Made by a program: the position numbers and the translations under genes. From Paragordius varius (lineage: Eukaryota; Nematomorpha), in the NCBI GenBank assembly GCA_964247055.1, contig OZ176051.1, forward strand, positions 11,842,001-11,906,000: 64,000 bases of DNA, read 5' to 3'. A model generated the notes under the pieces. The model saw only the letters and a program-made list of their open reading frames with translations. It ran no database searches and was not told where the DNA came from. Positions 33,185 to 44,232 of this stretch are shown here, one piece after another. Each line of letters begins with the position of its first letter. Positions within the stretch are counted from its first letter, which is position 1.

Positions 33185-36100
33185 ATGTCCAAGTAATGTG
33201 TTTATCAAATATATTTTAGTAATGATGTAAACAATGTAGAAAATAATAACATTGTCCATCTAAATGATGGAACTCTAGAGGTACAATAATTTTGTTTTAA
33301 TAATTTAGACAAATTGGAAAGAAGTTATTGATTCATTTGATGATATGAATCTGAAAGATAATCTTTTGCACGGAATATACAATTATGGTTTTGAAAAACC
33401 TTCAGCTATCCAGCAAAGAGGTATTAAGCCCATAATTGAGGGTCATGATGTTATTGCTCAAGCCCATTCCGGAACCGGAAAAACGGCAACTTTTGCCATA
33501 GCGATTCTCCAAAAAATTGACATTAATTTAAGGCAATGTCAAGCCTTAATTCTTGTTCCAACTCGGGAACTTGCTTTACAAGTAATTTTTATAATCGTTT
33601 ATTAAATAAAAGCTGCTTGTGTTCCGAACGGTAATGTTACATTTTTAAAAGGGTTTTTTTTATAAAAAGTAAATTGGTTTATGAAAAAAATTTATGGCAA
33701 ATTAGTTTTGAATTGTTTTTTTTGGTCATATTGTTTTAATTGTTCTATTTAATTTATAATATGTTTGCAATTTTCTAAAAAATATATTTGACATAAAAAA
33801 CTTAAATAAAATGGAAACTATTTCGTGTTCTCCTTTTTTTTTGTAAAAAAAGACTCTAAGCAACGATTGTAATTAATTTTATAAACTTTTTCTAAGACTG
33901 CAAATAAAAATTCTGTGTTACAGATTCAAAAAGTAGTTTTGGCCATTGGTGATTACATGGGTATTGCTTGTCATGCCTGTATCGGGGGAACCAATGTTTC
34001 CGCTGATATAGCACGTTTGGAAGAAACTCAAATTGTGGTTGGAACGCCAGGCCGCGTTCATGATATGATACAAAGAAATGCGCTAAGTAAGGCATTTTTA
34101 TGATTGTAATGGTACATGACGGATTGATTATGTTTTGTAATAACTTGTTAAATCCATTAAATAATTATAAACGAAAATTAAATAGAAAATTAATTGACAG
34201 ATATTTATTAATATAATTAAATGAAAGGGTTTTACATATCGTTTATAATTTCTATTATTAAACATCTCCCAAATAATTTTCGTTTATCATTAATTAACGG
34301 ATTTTACAAGTTATTATTTTATATGACTATTTTTTCTATGTTTTCTAATGTAATTAATACTATAAAGTTTTGATCTATGCTTAAATTTACATATCTTTCT
34401 GTCATTATCCGTATATTAGGATTAGATAATATCCAAATGTTTGTGTTGGACGAATCGGATGAAATGTTATCCCGTGGCTTTTTGGATAACATTCAAAATA
34501 TATTTCGATGTCTGAAACATCCTACCCAAGTATATCTATACATTGTTGTATAATATTTACACTTCAAATTCACCCTCAAAACTATTTAATTACCTATAGA
34601 ACCTAATTTTCGTTTTTTATTAATATAATACTGAAAGAAGAATGAATTATGCCACAAAGAAATAATTATTATCAATGATAAGTTTAATTAGCACCAAAAA
34701 GATTATTTATTGTTAGGGTGAATTCGAATTGTTCAAGGGTGAATTTGAGTGTTTATATATCACACATTTATTTTTAATATATGTATATTATAGACTGTTT
34801 TACTTTCTGCCACGATGCCGGCCGAAATTTTGCAAATCACTCAAGAGTTTATGCGAAACCCGATTAAAATTTTGTTGAAGAAAGAAGAACTTACCCTCGA
34901 GGGTATCAAACAATTTTTCGTGATGCTCGAAATGGAGGTATTTTATATTATGTATATGATATAAAAAAACATATTTAGCGTTAATTTATAAAACTTTATG
35001 AATAAAGGAAAAATTAACAGTTTTTAATCTTCTAAATCATTGTTGTGAAAAATACAATTGTAGTATCAAATAATGATTAAATTACGGTTTTAAATAATAA
35101 TTATTAATTACTTTTTAATATTTTTTGATTAAGTTAGGTCATCTATTCCTTTTTTATAAATATGTTAAACCGTGTTGTAAATAATCCGATTTTCAACTTA
35201 ATTTTTGAATTAAGAAGAACAATAGTGTTTTGAAAATAAATTTCTGCTATATTTGTAGTAATCACAATTTTTCCTCGGTATTTTGAGGTGTCCACCCGAA
35301 TACTTTTGCTGGCGGCATTTTTCGCTCCAAAATTCAGGCGGGCCGCATTTAAAAAACATATTTTATTAGATTTTAAAAATAAAACTGTAAAAAAATTGCA
35401 GTAAAACTACAATTTATATTAACAATTTTTGCTACTTTATTGCCAAAATATGCAAAAAAGTACTCAGAGAATCTGTTTGAGAAATATCAATTTTACATTG
35501 ATTTTACAAAATGTTTTTTTTTGATTATAAAATTCTTTTGGTATTTTACGAGTAACATGTTGGACCCGAATATAACTACTTGTATAGTTAACAAATAAAT
35601 TGAATTTTATATACAAACTCTGTTTTTATTAAATTTCAGAGGTGGAAATTCGAAACTTTGTTGGATTTGTACGAAACCATTGCCATTGCAAAAGTTGTAA
35701 TATTTTGCAACACTAAACGCAAAGTTGAATGGCTTACTGCAAGTCTGATTGAAAAATCATTTTCCGTATCTGCAATGGTATTATTTTAATTATTTCCCCA
35801 GATAATATTATTTAAATTTTACAAAACATTGAGAATTACTTTCAAATATAAGGTAGTGAGAATATAGAATGTTATTATGTAAAATTCAATATTTGTTTAG
35901 TTCATCATTTTGGATGACTTAGTAAAAATTGAATTTATAAAGACGAAACTTAAAAACTAAAACATAAATTCAAAAAGTATCCTTTATTAGACCTAGATTT
36001 GTCAAAAAAAAATTTGTGTTAAATGGGTATAAATATTTGGTAAAGAATTGAAAATACAAGAGTTCTTTGGTAATTCTTATACCTTTTTGATGAATTACAC

Positions 36101-38038
36101 TAGACAACAAATTTTAACTTTTTTAAACTGCCATTCTTGTAAATTTAAAATTTATTTCATTAAAGTACATAATTAGTATATCTGAAAAGAAAATTGGTCT
36201 AGCATGGAAGAATTTTTTTATATTAGAGTTTATCGATAATTTTTGGCCCCGATTAAACATTAAACTCGAAATTTCGAAAATTAAAAGTTTTAGATATGAA
36301 GCCATGTATTTTATATCATTCGAAAGAGCGCAAAAAACTGCATCTTTTAAATGGTAGTAAGTCATTTAAATCAATCGGATGTAAAATTTATTTGGATTTA
36401 AATGGTCGAAATTTTCAATCCTTAAATAAGTCAGGAATTTTCACAGACAAACTAATTTGAAAATCATATAAATTATTTTAATATAATTATTAGGGTTATA
36501 TTAATATTTAATTTTAAAAAAATGTTTGAAAAAGCTTTTGGTTTGCTTTTTTAATAAAAATTATTATTATCATAAATATTTTACCTAGTGGATACTAAAA
36601 TGCATAGTTATAACTGTAAATTTATTACATAATGGCTCTAAAAGATCAAAAATACTCTAAACTTTGTTTTTATTTTTTAAAATTTTAAAATTATCAGCCT
36701 TATAAAGAAAATAAATTAATATTGATGAGATGGTAATTTTTAAAAAACAAAAAACTTAAAAATGGTTGTTTTGAGTGACATAAAAGTAATAAAAAAATGT
36801 TTTAATCAAAAAAACTTTCTTGTGTTATCTTTTTTGGACATTCATCACCATCTAAACAAAGTTTGAGCTATTTTCATCCATTAGTTTTAAAAATATAATA
36901 ATTAAAAAAATGCTCTCGCTTCGCGCGTTTGTCGCTCTTTGTGTCCAATATTAACTGTCGATGTAATACATATTAGTATGCATTTTATAGAGTTTTTATT
37001 ACTCTTTCGAATGATATATTACAAATGGGCATTATTTGTATATTTTTAAAAAAAAATATTTTTTAGTAAAATTTTGATAAAGAGGGCGCATAATCAAAAA
37101 AATCAAATTATATAAAATTCTTCCAACGAGTTATAATTTTTATTTCAGATTTACTGTTAAAATGATACTAAATATCAGAAAATTCAAAAAACTCGAGTGG
37201 CAGAAAAATTTGTTGTCCAGTGTTATTGTTAATACCCATAGAGCTCTTGTTTTTTCCATTCTTTACCAAATATTTATTTTTACCCATTTAACGAAAGAAA
37301 ATAAACTTTTGATAAAATAAAGGATAATGACTGTAATAACTCATTGTTTTCGGTTGCAAACGTAAAGAGTTAAGATGTTTTTACATTCAATTTTTTGCGT
37401 CTTGTATTTATAAATTCAATTTTTACTGTATATATATATATTTAGCACGGAGATTTGGATCAAAAAGGGCGAGATAAAATTATGCGAGAATTCCGAAGTG
37501 GATCTAGTCGGATACTTATCACTACGGATTTATTGGCGCGTGGGATAGATGTGCAGCAAGTCTCATTGGTTATCAACTATGATTTGCCTAAAAACAAAGA
37601 AGTTTACATTCACAGGTTACTTTTATAGTTTTATTTTGTTTGCCATGAAAATGTCATTTAAGGGGTTGGGATTTTAATTATCTATTAATATAAAATGACT
37701 TTTGTCTTTTATTTATGCAGTTTTCCTAATTGTACAAGTTAATTTATAATATTTTAACACTAAATAATATTTTATTTTCCAAAAATTTTATGTTATGTAA
37801 ATTTAGACACTGATAGGCCGTAACATTTACGGTCATAAATGAATTTGCATTCATTTAGATTCTATTTTCTAGTTTATATTAAACATTTTTTAGGATTGGT
37901 CGTAGTGGAAGGTTTGGGCGCAAAGGTGTCGCAATTAATTTTGTCATAAATGAAGAAATGCCTATTTTGCAAGAAATTCAAGAATATTACCATACCTCTA
38001 TCGTTGAAATGCCCAGCAACATTGCAAATTTAATCTAA
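33185..38038 (+). CDS. EIF4A: Eukaryotic initiation factor 4A, DEAD-box helicase, 9 exons
   Basis: ATP-dependent RNA helicase of the eIF4F cap complex. Exons: 33185-33192, 33220-33280, 33309-33581, 33924-34086, 34420-34529, 34794-34937, 35640-35777, 37446-37615, 37894-38038, giving 403 residues (human 406). The first coding exon is 8 nt (ATGTCCAA), followed by introns of 27 and 28 nt. Motifs in order: [14 protein letters not shown] (Q motif), AHSGTGKT (Walker A), [25 protein letters not shown] (motif II), [17 protein letters not shown] and [13 protein letters not shown]. Motif II is DESD, not DEAD, with GAATCGGAT in frame. The C-terminus [13 protein letters not shown] is typical eIF4A rather than eIF4A3. 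Large introns hold MITEs. Confidence 0.96.
34132..34322. mobile_element. Palindromic MITE in eIF4A intron
   Basis: TTGTAATAACTTGTTAAATC through AAACGAAAATTA on the left is mirrored by TAATTTTCGTTTATCATTAA through GATTTTACAAGTTATTA on the right, about 48 bp per arm. It occupies most of intron 4 (34087-34419). Confidence 0.75.
34553..34756. mobile_element. 21-bp-unit MITE, family B copy 4
   Basis: A left end like TATTTACACTTCAAATTCAC, an interior shared with B2 (ACTGAAAGAAGAATGAATTA), and two inverted units GGGTGAATT(T/C)GAATTGTTCA on the right. It fills about 204 of the 264 nt of eIF4A intron 5; without it the intron would be near 60 nt. Confidence 0.75.
35281..35580. mobile_element. Decayed hAT-like MITE in eIF4A intron
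   Basis: GAGGTGTCCACCCGAATACT and GCGGGCCGCATTT on the left, with ATGTTGGACCCGAATA on the right, resemble the hAT end seen at 13.69-13.97 kb. The ends are weak and no target duplication was recognised. Confidence 0.4.
35972..37335. mobile_element. Family D MITE copy 2, with nested element
   Basis: The left end has GTTAAATGGGTATAAATATT and TGGTAAAGAATTG; the right end mirrors it (ATTCTTTACCAAATATTTAT, then CCCATTTAACGAAAG). It matches the MITE at 145-708, but a second inverted-repeat element (36100-37226) is inserted in the middle. It fills eIF4A intron 7. Confidence 0.7.
36100..37226. mobile_element. Inverted-repeat element nested in family D MITE
   Basis: The ends read ACACTAGACAACAAATTTTA (left, with AAACTGCCATTCTTG inside) and, as reverse complement, ACACTGGACAACAAATTTTT (right, with CTGCCACTCGAG). 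About 1.1 kb, AT-rich, without a recognisable transposase. Confidence 0.6.
37429..37445. repeat. TA tract leading into a splice acceptor
   Basis: The run TATATATATATATTTAG is the 3' end of eIF4A intron 7, directly before exon 37446-37615. Confidence 0.85.
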
Positions 38039-38840
38039 ATCGAATAATATATTGATGATTGCATGTGTAAAAAAATTAAAATTGACAACCCCAAATACAC
38101 TGTTGTTTATATTTTTACATACACTCAATCCAATGATTCTACAAATTTTTCATTACCATAAAAACTAAATAATTTTGTTTGCTATGAAATTCCATATTAC
38201 ATACCCATAAAAATTTGTCAGAATATTTGACTTGCGAAATATTCCTTTAATAACCATTTATACATATGACTATCATATCCCACATAAACATATAATAATG
38301 ATTATGAGCTGCCGCCTCTATATATATTTTTTTATTATCACTTGCAACTTTGTAAAATATTCAGACATGTGTCCAATAATCTTTGTGCATAAAACATTTT
38401 TTTTCGGCATTCGGTGTGTTAATTTTCCCCCAAACTCCTCTATCCACCTACCATTAAACATATTCCCCCCAACATCTTCTATAATTATTCATTGTTAATT
38501 AAATCCTTTTTATATCCATCATTTGTGAAATGATCAAATTATATTATGCTCTTCACCATGTATTTAATTTTATAAATAAATATTTGCGAAATCATATAAT
38601 GGATAAGTTACAACTATGTGAAAGGCGAATCATTTGTGTTTATAATGTATTTTAATTGCGCTCTGCGTAATGTTGGCATGGTTTTATACAGTTTTTGTTT
38701 GCTAATTTTTTATGTATGTAAAGCGAAATGAGGATGATATTTAAAAAAAGTTATACATTACATTAATTTTTTGAAAAATTATCGGTGGAATAATTTAGGG
38801 TCTGTTTAATAAAAAAATTGCCATTAATTTTAATATTTAA
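38039..38840. other. AT-rich intergenic DNA after eIF4A
   Basis: Contains the eIF4A 3' UTR, whose end is not marked by a clear polyadenylation signal that I can single out. No gene or element was recognised. Confidence 0.5.
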
Positions 38841-39020
38841 GGGTGGTATTCTAGGTAGGGATACGCACTCTTTAACTGTCTGTGTAGTGTACCAAAGTTT
38901 GAGCCCCCAACAGTGCAATATTTCCATTATCACTGATAGCCTTGGCAGGGGAGTGTTAAAGCTATCAGGGGTCTTGGATAAAATAGTCCTTACCCTATTA
39001 AAAGGAAATAAAAGTGTCTA
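38841..39020 (+). mobile_element. tRNA-derived SINE, copy 1
   Basis: About 180 bp. An A-box-like GGTGGTATTCTAGGTAGG and a B-box-like AGTTTGAGCCC are about 45 bp apart. The body (CATTATCACTGATAGC, AGTGTTAAAGC) and the 3' end (AGTCCTTACCCTATTAAAAG) match copy 2 on the opposite strand. The boxes are degenerate, so it is probably an old copy. Confidence 0.75.
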
Positions 39021-39081
39021 ATCTAAACTGACAATTTTAAATTATCACTATGATTTAAATTAAGATATTCAAATATTTATA

Positions 39082-39290
39082 ATGATAAAAAAAATATACA
39101 GTTTAGAGTCTCTTTTTTCCTTTTTTATTAAAGGGTAAGGACTTAAATTGTATCCGGACATGTGAAGGCTTTAACATTCGCCTCCCCAGAGCTAACAGTG
39201 ATGATGGAAAAATTGCGTAGTTTCGGGGTTTGAACTCTGGCACGCAGTGTAAGAGTCCGGCGCCCTACCTACTATACCATCACGCCTTAT
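39082..39290 (-). mobile_element. tRNA-derived SINE, copy 2, with 16-bp target duplication
   Basis: On the minus strand: a 5' end at GGCGTGATGGTATAGTAGG with a good Pol III A box (TGGTATAGTAGG), then a B box (GTTCAAACC) about 40 bp later. The body matches copy 1 and the 3' end is AGTCCTTACCCTTTAATAAA plus an A/T tail. Flanks TATTCAAATATTTATA (39066-39081 and 39291-39306) are identical, a 16-bp duplication typical of LINE-driven insertion. Confidence 0.85.
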
Positions 39291-39306
39291 TATTCAAATA
39301 TTTATA

Positions 39307-40133
39307 TATGTCGATTATTCAAGTAAAATGCTACTCTTATAACTGTTGATAAGCTTTTGTTTTTGATGAATTTTAAAAAGAAAGGGGTAAAGACTACATG
39401 ATTGATACTCAGAGGATATAAATTTTGAAGCAATTTTTCATATTTGATAAAAAGAGCGGCATCTATTCATTCAGAAAAAGTGTTATATCATATATAAAAT
39501 CTTTATATAAGGTTTAGTCATTAAATAGCATTAAACACCCTTCAACGATTGCCATAATATAAATTTTAAGGTAAATAAGTTTTTCCAAAAATAATTTATA
39601 ATATTCTAGCATATAAATATTTATCGTTGGTTGTTTTGCCTTTTTTAGGAGACTGGCACGGTTAATCTATTATTATATAACTTTTACTGGTCGTAAATAA
39701 GAATAAAAATCACATTACATTAAATATTAATTTTATTATATTAAAAATTATTTTAGTTTGAGGCTGTAGATTTTAACAAAATTCAAAAATTTTATTATAA
39801 ATTAAATATTTAAGCAGAACATCCAATATTTTGGGAAACATGTCTTGATGTCAAAATTAAGCCTATATTTAAAAATTTTATCGCGTAGTATCAGCGTTTT
39901 TGCATTTACTTTGAGAACTTACCCATTATAGAAAAGTCAAAAAATTTAAGACTTTCGGATCCCATATCTAAAATTTATAAAATATTGTTGTGCTGTTATA
40001 TATGGTGTCTGATATCAGTTAATGATATTTTTTGGAATGAAGAATTTTTCCCCAAAAAAAAATTAAATTGTGAGAAAGCCATTTTATGGAGCGGTTGCCA
40101 AAGTAGTATTATATTTTTAATATCACCTATGAT
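39307..40133. other. AT-rich intergenic DNA
   Basis: Between the SINE pair and the hAT transposon; no gene or repeat was recognised. It ends in the left target-site copy (CCTATGAT, 40126-40133). Confidence 0.5.
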
Positions 40134-40379
40134 TAAGGTGACCAGATTTTTTGAAGGAAAAAGCGGGACAAATTTGAGAAGGTGAAGGGGGGTCGTTGGG
40201 GGTACAACCAAAAATTTTTATACAAAAAATTTATTGTAATATTTATTTATTTTTAACACAAATACATTATAAATATAAAAAATTTGTACCTCACAGGTTG
40301 TTTGTACCTTATTCAATAAATTTACATGTGCGGAAACAAAGGGTGAAATGATTGTAATATTCTAGAAAAAAATAATAAA

Positions 40380-41100
40380 GACGAAATCATCACAAAGTTC
40401 GCTGGGTGGTGCAAGAAGCGGCACAAAAAATATTTTTAACAATTTAGCTAATCTTAATCAAAACATTATTGGCAGATACACAACGCTATTCAAACAGCTA
40501 CTGATTTTTTACCCCTGGATGTGGAAAATATAGATGTTAAAATGCTTGGATATCGTAAAACTGTTGGTTAGCTCTTTTGCCAGCGATTGAAATATTTATA
40601 AAAATGTGATCTGCAAGAATCCTATTTTTTATCACAGGACAAAGGTCAAAATTCCAAGTCAAAAAAGGTAGAAAATAATTTTATACCATTACCTAATCGC
40701 AATATTATAGACCATCCAGAAACAAGGCTTAATGAATAGCCAGAATATAAAAATGTTTTATACAAACAGAAACGATTATTTGGAAGACAAGACGGTGCAC
40801 AATGACAATTTTTTATGAAGTCTCATTATTAAATAAATATATTGAATGAAAACTTATATTATGGACAACAGAAAAAAATACGTAGGATAGAAATGGTTAA
40901 AATAATCATTTTTAAACAAATTATGTTCCATACAATAATATTTTAATTGTGGAATTTGCATTATCTTTACCTGAACCACTGCTATTGAAGGCGTTTTTCC
41001 ACAGAAAATTAAGAAAGGACACGGAATCAAATTTAAATGTTAAATAAAAGCCATTTTATGTGTTCAAATATAATTTGACAAATTATGAAGACTTATACAA
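40380..41100 (+). pseudogene. Inverted, shortened second copy of the hAT transposase
   Basis: Plus-strand text such as AATCTTAATCAAAACATTAT and ACACAACGCTATTCAAACAG, followed by CAGCGATTGAAAT and ACCACTGCTATTGAAGGCGT, is the same sense sequence as the minus-strand transposase gene of this element, with many internal losses. The two gene copies therefore face each other. The same arrangement exists in the second hAT copy (59630-60260), so it predates both insertions. Confidence 0.75.
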
Positions 41101-41288
41101 TATTTTAAGTAATTTTGTTTTTAACACAAAAACTTTAAATAAAGTATTTTATTCTTTGTTATATTTTTTGTTTGAGTGAATGCGTTTTAGCAGATTGTCA
41201 TCATTTTTTAAATATTGTAGAAGTGTTCACAAGAATTTGTCAAATTATATTTGACAGATAAAACGGCCTTTTAAGTTTCAACATTTAA

Positions 41289-41845
41289 CACTTGGATACA
41301 ACACACTCATTTTAGATTCAAATTGGGGTAGTTGGATAACCCAGGCCTCTTTAAAATTAAATTCTTTAAAAAATATAGAAGGAATCGAAACCATGGCAAA
41401 ATCTTGCACTTATCTAACATTAATAAACCGAAATATATAAAAAATGTTATTTAAAAATACTTGATATTACTTATTTTAAGCTAAAACCGAAAGGTAAAAA
41501 TTTCGTCATCGTGACATGTCAAATTGAAAAATTATACTAACTAAACCGCTTTTTCTATTTCTATCAATGTTATATGTAATTTATATAAAAAATTAGCTTT
41601 AGTTTTACCCTTAAAATTAAATAAAGACAATATTTTGCAAAAAATTTGTAAAATAAAAATGGCGTCGAAGTATTTGAAATGCAACTTTTCAAAACAAAAT
41701 TTTATTCAGATATTTTGGCATATTTATATAATATATATCAGGATAGAAGCATAAATTTAAATTGGGACCGTTTCCTTCAGTAGTTTTTTAAAAATATTAA
41801 TTTAAATTTAGTCTGGGGTATGATACCCCAATTTGAATTGAAGTG
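41289..41845 (-). mobile_element. TTAA-type MITE, copy B, nested in hAT
   Basis: 557 bp, opposite in orientation to copy A at 23661-24227 and alike over its length (shared ACTACTGAAGGAAACG and TCGACGCCATTTTTATTTTA). TTAA flanks both sides (41285-41288, 41846-41849). The matching place in hAT copy 2, near 60490, holds a single TTAA and no insert, showing the empty site. Confidence 0.9.
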
Positions 41846-43473
41846 TTAAAATTGATTTTTCCGATGTCCACACCTGATCTACTGTGGAAAAAACGCGCTC
41901 AGTAGCAGCGTTGGTTCCAGGTAAAGATAGTGCTAATTCCACAATTTTTAAAATATTATTGTAAGTAATATAGTTGGCTTCAAAATGATTAAATATTTCC
42001 AACCATTTCTTTTCTACTGTATATTTTTCTTTTGTCCATAATTTATGTTTTTCATTATTAATATTTCTTTTAACTAACGATACTAAGAAAAAAGATCATT
42101 TTCTGAAAGATTACTTTTTGAGAATTTTTGGGAGCAGATATAATCAAATGATTTTTGAACATCGCACCAATTAAATTCTGATTTTAATGTTATCCAATGA
42201 AAATGAATTGCGTCGTCCAGTCTTCCAAATAATCTTTACAGTTTGTATAAAACATTTTTATATGGTACATGATATCTTGGCGATTCATTAAGCTTTGTTT
42301 TTCTAAATTATTTATTATATTGCGGATGGTTAATGGTATAAAATTATTTTCTAACCGTTCTTGACATTGGAATTTTAGGTTACTAACTTCATTGGCTACT
42401 TCGATTGCCGAAATTTTGTCATCTTCTAAATTTAATAACATTTTGAAAAAGAGAAGCTTGATTATGTAAGAATTCTAACCATATTTTTTAAAATTCACTT
42501 TCAAAAAACTTTAAAGTTGTAGCACATTTGTCCTGAGGTAAAAAAAAGATTTTAAAGGATTATACATTTTTAAAATTCTTTCGATAGCTGGCATAAAAGC
42601 TAACCAACGAGTTTTACAATATCCAAGCATTTTTTGATATTGAACTTCTGCATTTTCACAGAATTCTTTAAGCGTTTCAACATGTACCGTGTATATATAA
42701 AAATAGGAATATATTTTAACAACGACATTTTCCACATCTAGGGGTAACAAATCAGCAGCTGTTTGAATAGCGTTGTGTATTATATGCGCTGCCCACCCAA
42801 CGCTAATAATGTTTTGATTAAGATTATCTGTTTATTTATGAAAAATATTTTTTGTTCCCCTCCTTGCTTTTCCACCAAAGTTCGTATTGGTGTTGTCAGC
42901 GCAATATGCGATAATTTTGTCTTTTAAATTATTTTTTTCTAGAATATGCATTATTGAAGTAAATATTATTTCGGAATTTTCACCGGGTAGGGAAATGAAA
43001 TCTAAAATTTTAATTTTTACTCCGGTATCTGAATCAAAATATCTTATCAAAGTGGGAAATAATTTTGTTTCATGGTGATTTGAAGCATCAAAGTATAGGG
43101 ATAAGAAATTAATTTTTAGCAAATCTTTTTGTATTTCAGAAAATGCATGTGGCGAAAGGACATTGCACACAATGGCTTCAGCCTTTGTACGGGCACATGT
43201 AAATTTTTTATGGAATAACGTGCGAATAACCTGTGAGGTACAGTCCATAGATCTAAAGGAATGATTGTGATTAACGGCGTGAAAAGATAACACGCCCTCA
43301 GTTAGTGCCAAATTCTTTTCTTCCACTCCAAAAGCGGTTTTTCGAAAAAAATCGCTCATTTTGTAAGATGATGCCGCCATATCTAAACATTTTTTATGTT
43401 TCTGTGTTTCATGCTTTGTAATATCATGCTTGCGCCATGTGCTAGGGTGAATTCCCCCTCGCATATAAGACAT
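41808..43473 (-). pseudogene. hAT transposase remnant (copy 1)
   Basis: Fragments in order from the N-terminus: a BED-finger end (HDITKHETQKHKKC, one residue short of copy 2), YKMSDFFRKTAF, the RNase-H-like core (LSLYFDASNHHETKLFPTLI; IIAYCADNTNTNFGG), an inner helical part (MLGYCKTRWLAFMPAIERIL) and the hAT dimerisation end (LSLPGTNAATERVFSTVDQV with WTSEKSIL). Frames are shifted or stopped at several places (42832, 42750, 42441), and the region 42002-42190 is poorly preserved. The typical order and the ERVFS motif identify the superfamily. Not functional. Confidence 0.85.
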
Positions 43474-43564
43474 TTAGATGAATTCGTCGTTTTTTTAATA
43501 AAAGGAAAATCTTTCATTAATTCATCGTTGAATTTACAACCTCTTTTTGTGCTCATATTTATGA

Positions 43565-43980
43565 ACTACTATTAGTATAATAAATATTATATTACCTTAA
43601 TTTTCTGAAATAAACGTGTAAGGTACCGATTTGTGGTATCAATTTGTCTTTTAAGTTACCGATTTGTGGTATTAATTTGGCTTTTTAATAATGTTGACAA
43701 GTAATAAATATTAGTATAATAAATATTATATTACCTTAATTTGCTGAAATAAACGTGTAAGGTACCGATTTGTGGTATCAATTTGTCTTTTAAGCTACCG
43801 ATTTGTGTGGTATTAATTTGGCTTTTTAATAATGTTGGCAAGTAATAAAACTAAAATATTAGTATAATAAATATATATTACCTTAATTTTCTGAAATAAA
43901 CGTGTAAGGTACCGATTTGTGGTATCAATTTGTCTTTTAATCTAGAGATTTGTGGTATTAACTTGGCTTTTTGGGAAGGA
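43565..43980. repeat. Subterminal tandem repeats of the hAT element
   Basis: About three units of 115-145 bp, each with ACCTTAATTTTCTGAAATAA, GTGTAAGGTACCGATTTGTG and ATTAATTTGGCTTTTTAATA. They lie just upstream of the transposase start. The second hAT copy has about two units (62200-62470). Confidence 0.85.
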
Positions 43981-44232
43981 AAGTGTATAATCATATGATA
44001 TAAATTCGAAAAAAATAAATATTTTTAATTTAAAAATAAAAAATTTTAATTTAAAATTTATATAGATTTTAAAGATATTTAATGATAAAAAACTAAAACG
44101 GATAAAAAAATTTATTTGTATTATAAAAATTTTTTTTATATATATTCGTGAAAAAGCGGGACATTTTAAAAACGTAGCGGGACGCGGGACAAAGTGTGAA
44201 AAAGCGGGAGGTCTGGTCACCTTACCTATGAT

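Larger units (their letters stand above)
40134..44224 (-). mobile_element. hAT transposon copy 1, inactive
   Basis: A 4091-bp element with inverted ends TAAGGTGACCAGATTTTTTG and, on the right, the mirrored CGGGAGGTCTGGTCACCTTA. Perfect 8-bp target duplication CCTATGAT at 40126-40133 and 44225-44232. It carries a broken transposase on the minus strand (41808-43473), an inverted internally deleted second transposase segment near its left end (40380-41100), subterminal tandem repeats (43565-43980) and a nested TTAA MITE (41289-41845). A second copy is at 59385-62703. Confidence 0.92.

Noticed and set aside
43942-44220. Frames with PAFSHFVPRPATF-like repeats at the right hAT end
   Set aside because: They come from repeated AAGCGGGA and GCGGGAC motifs in the terminal region, not from a gene.
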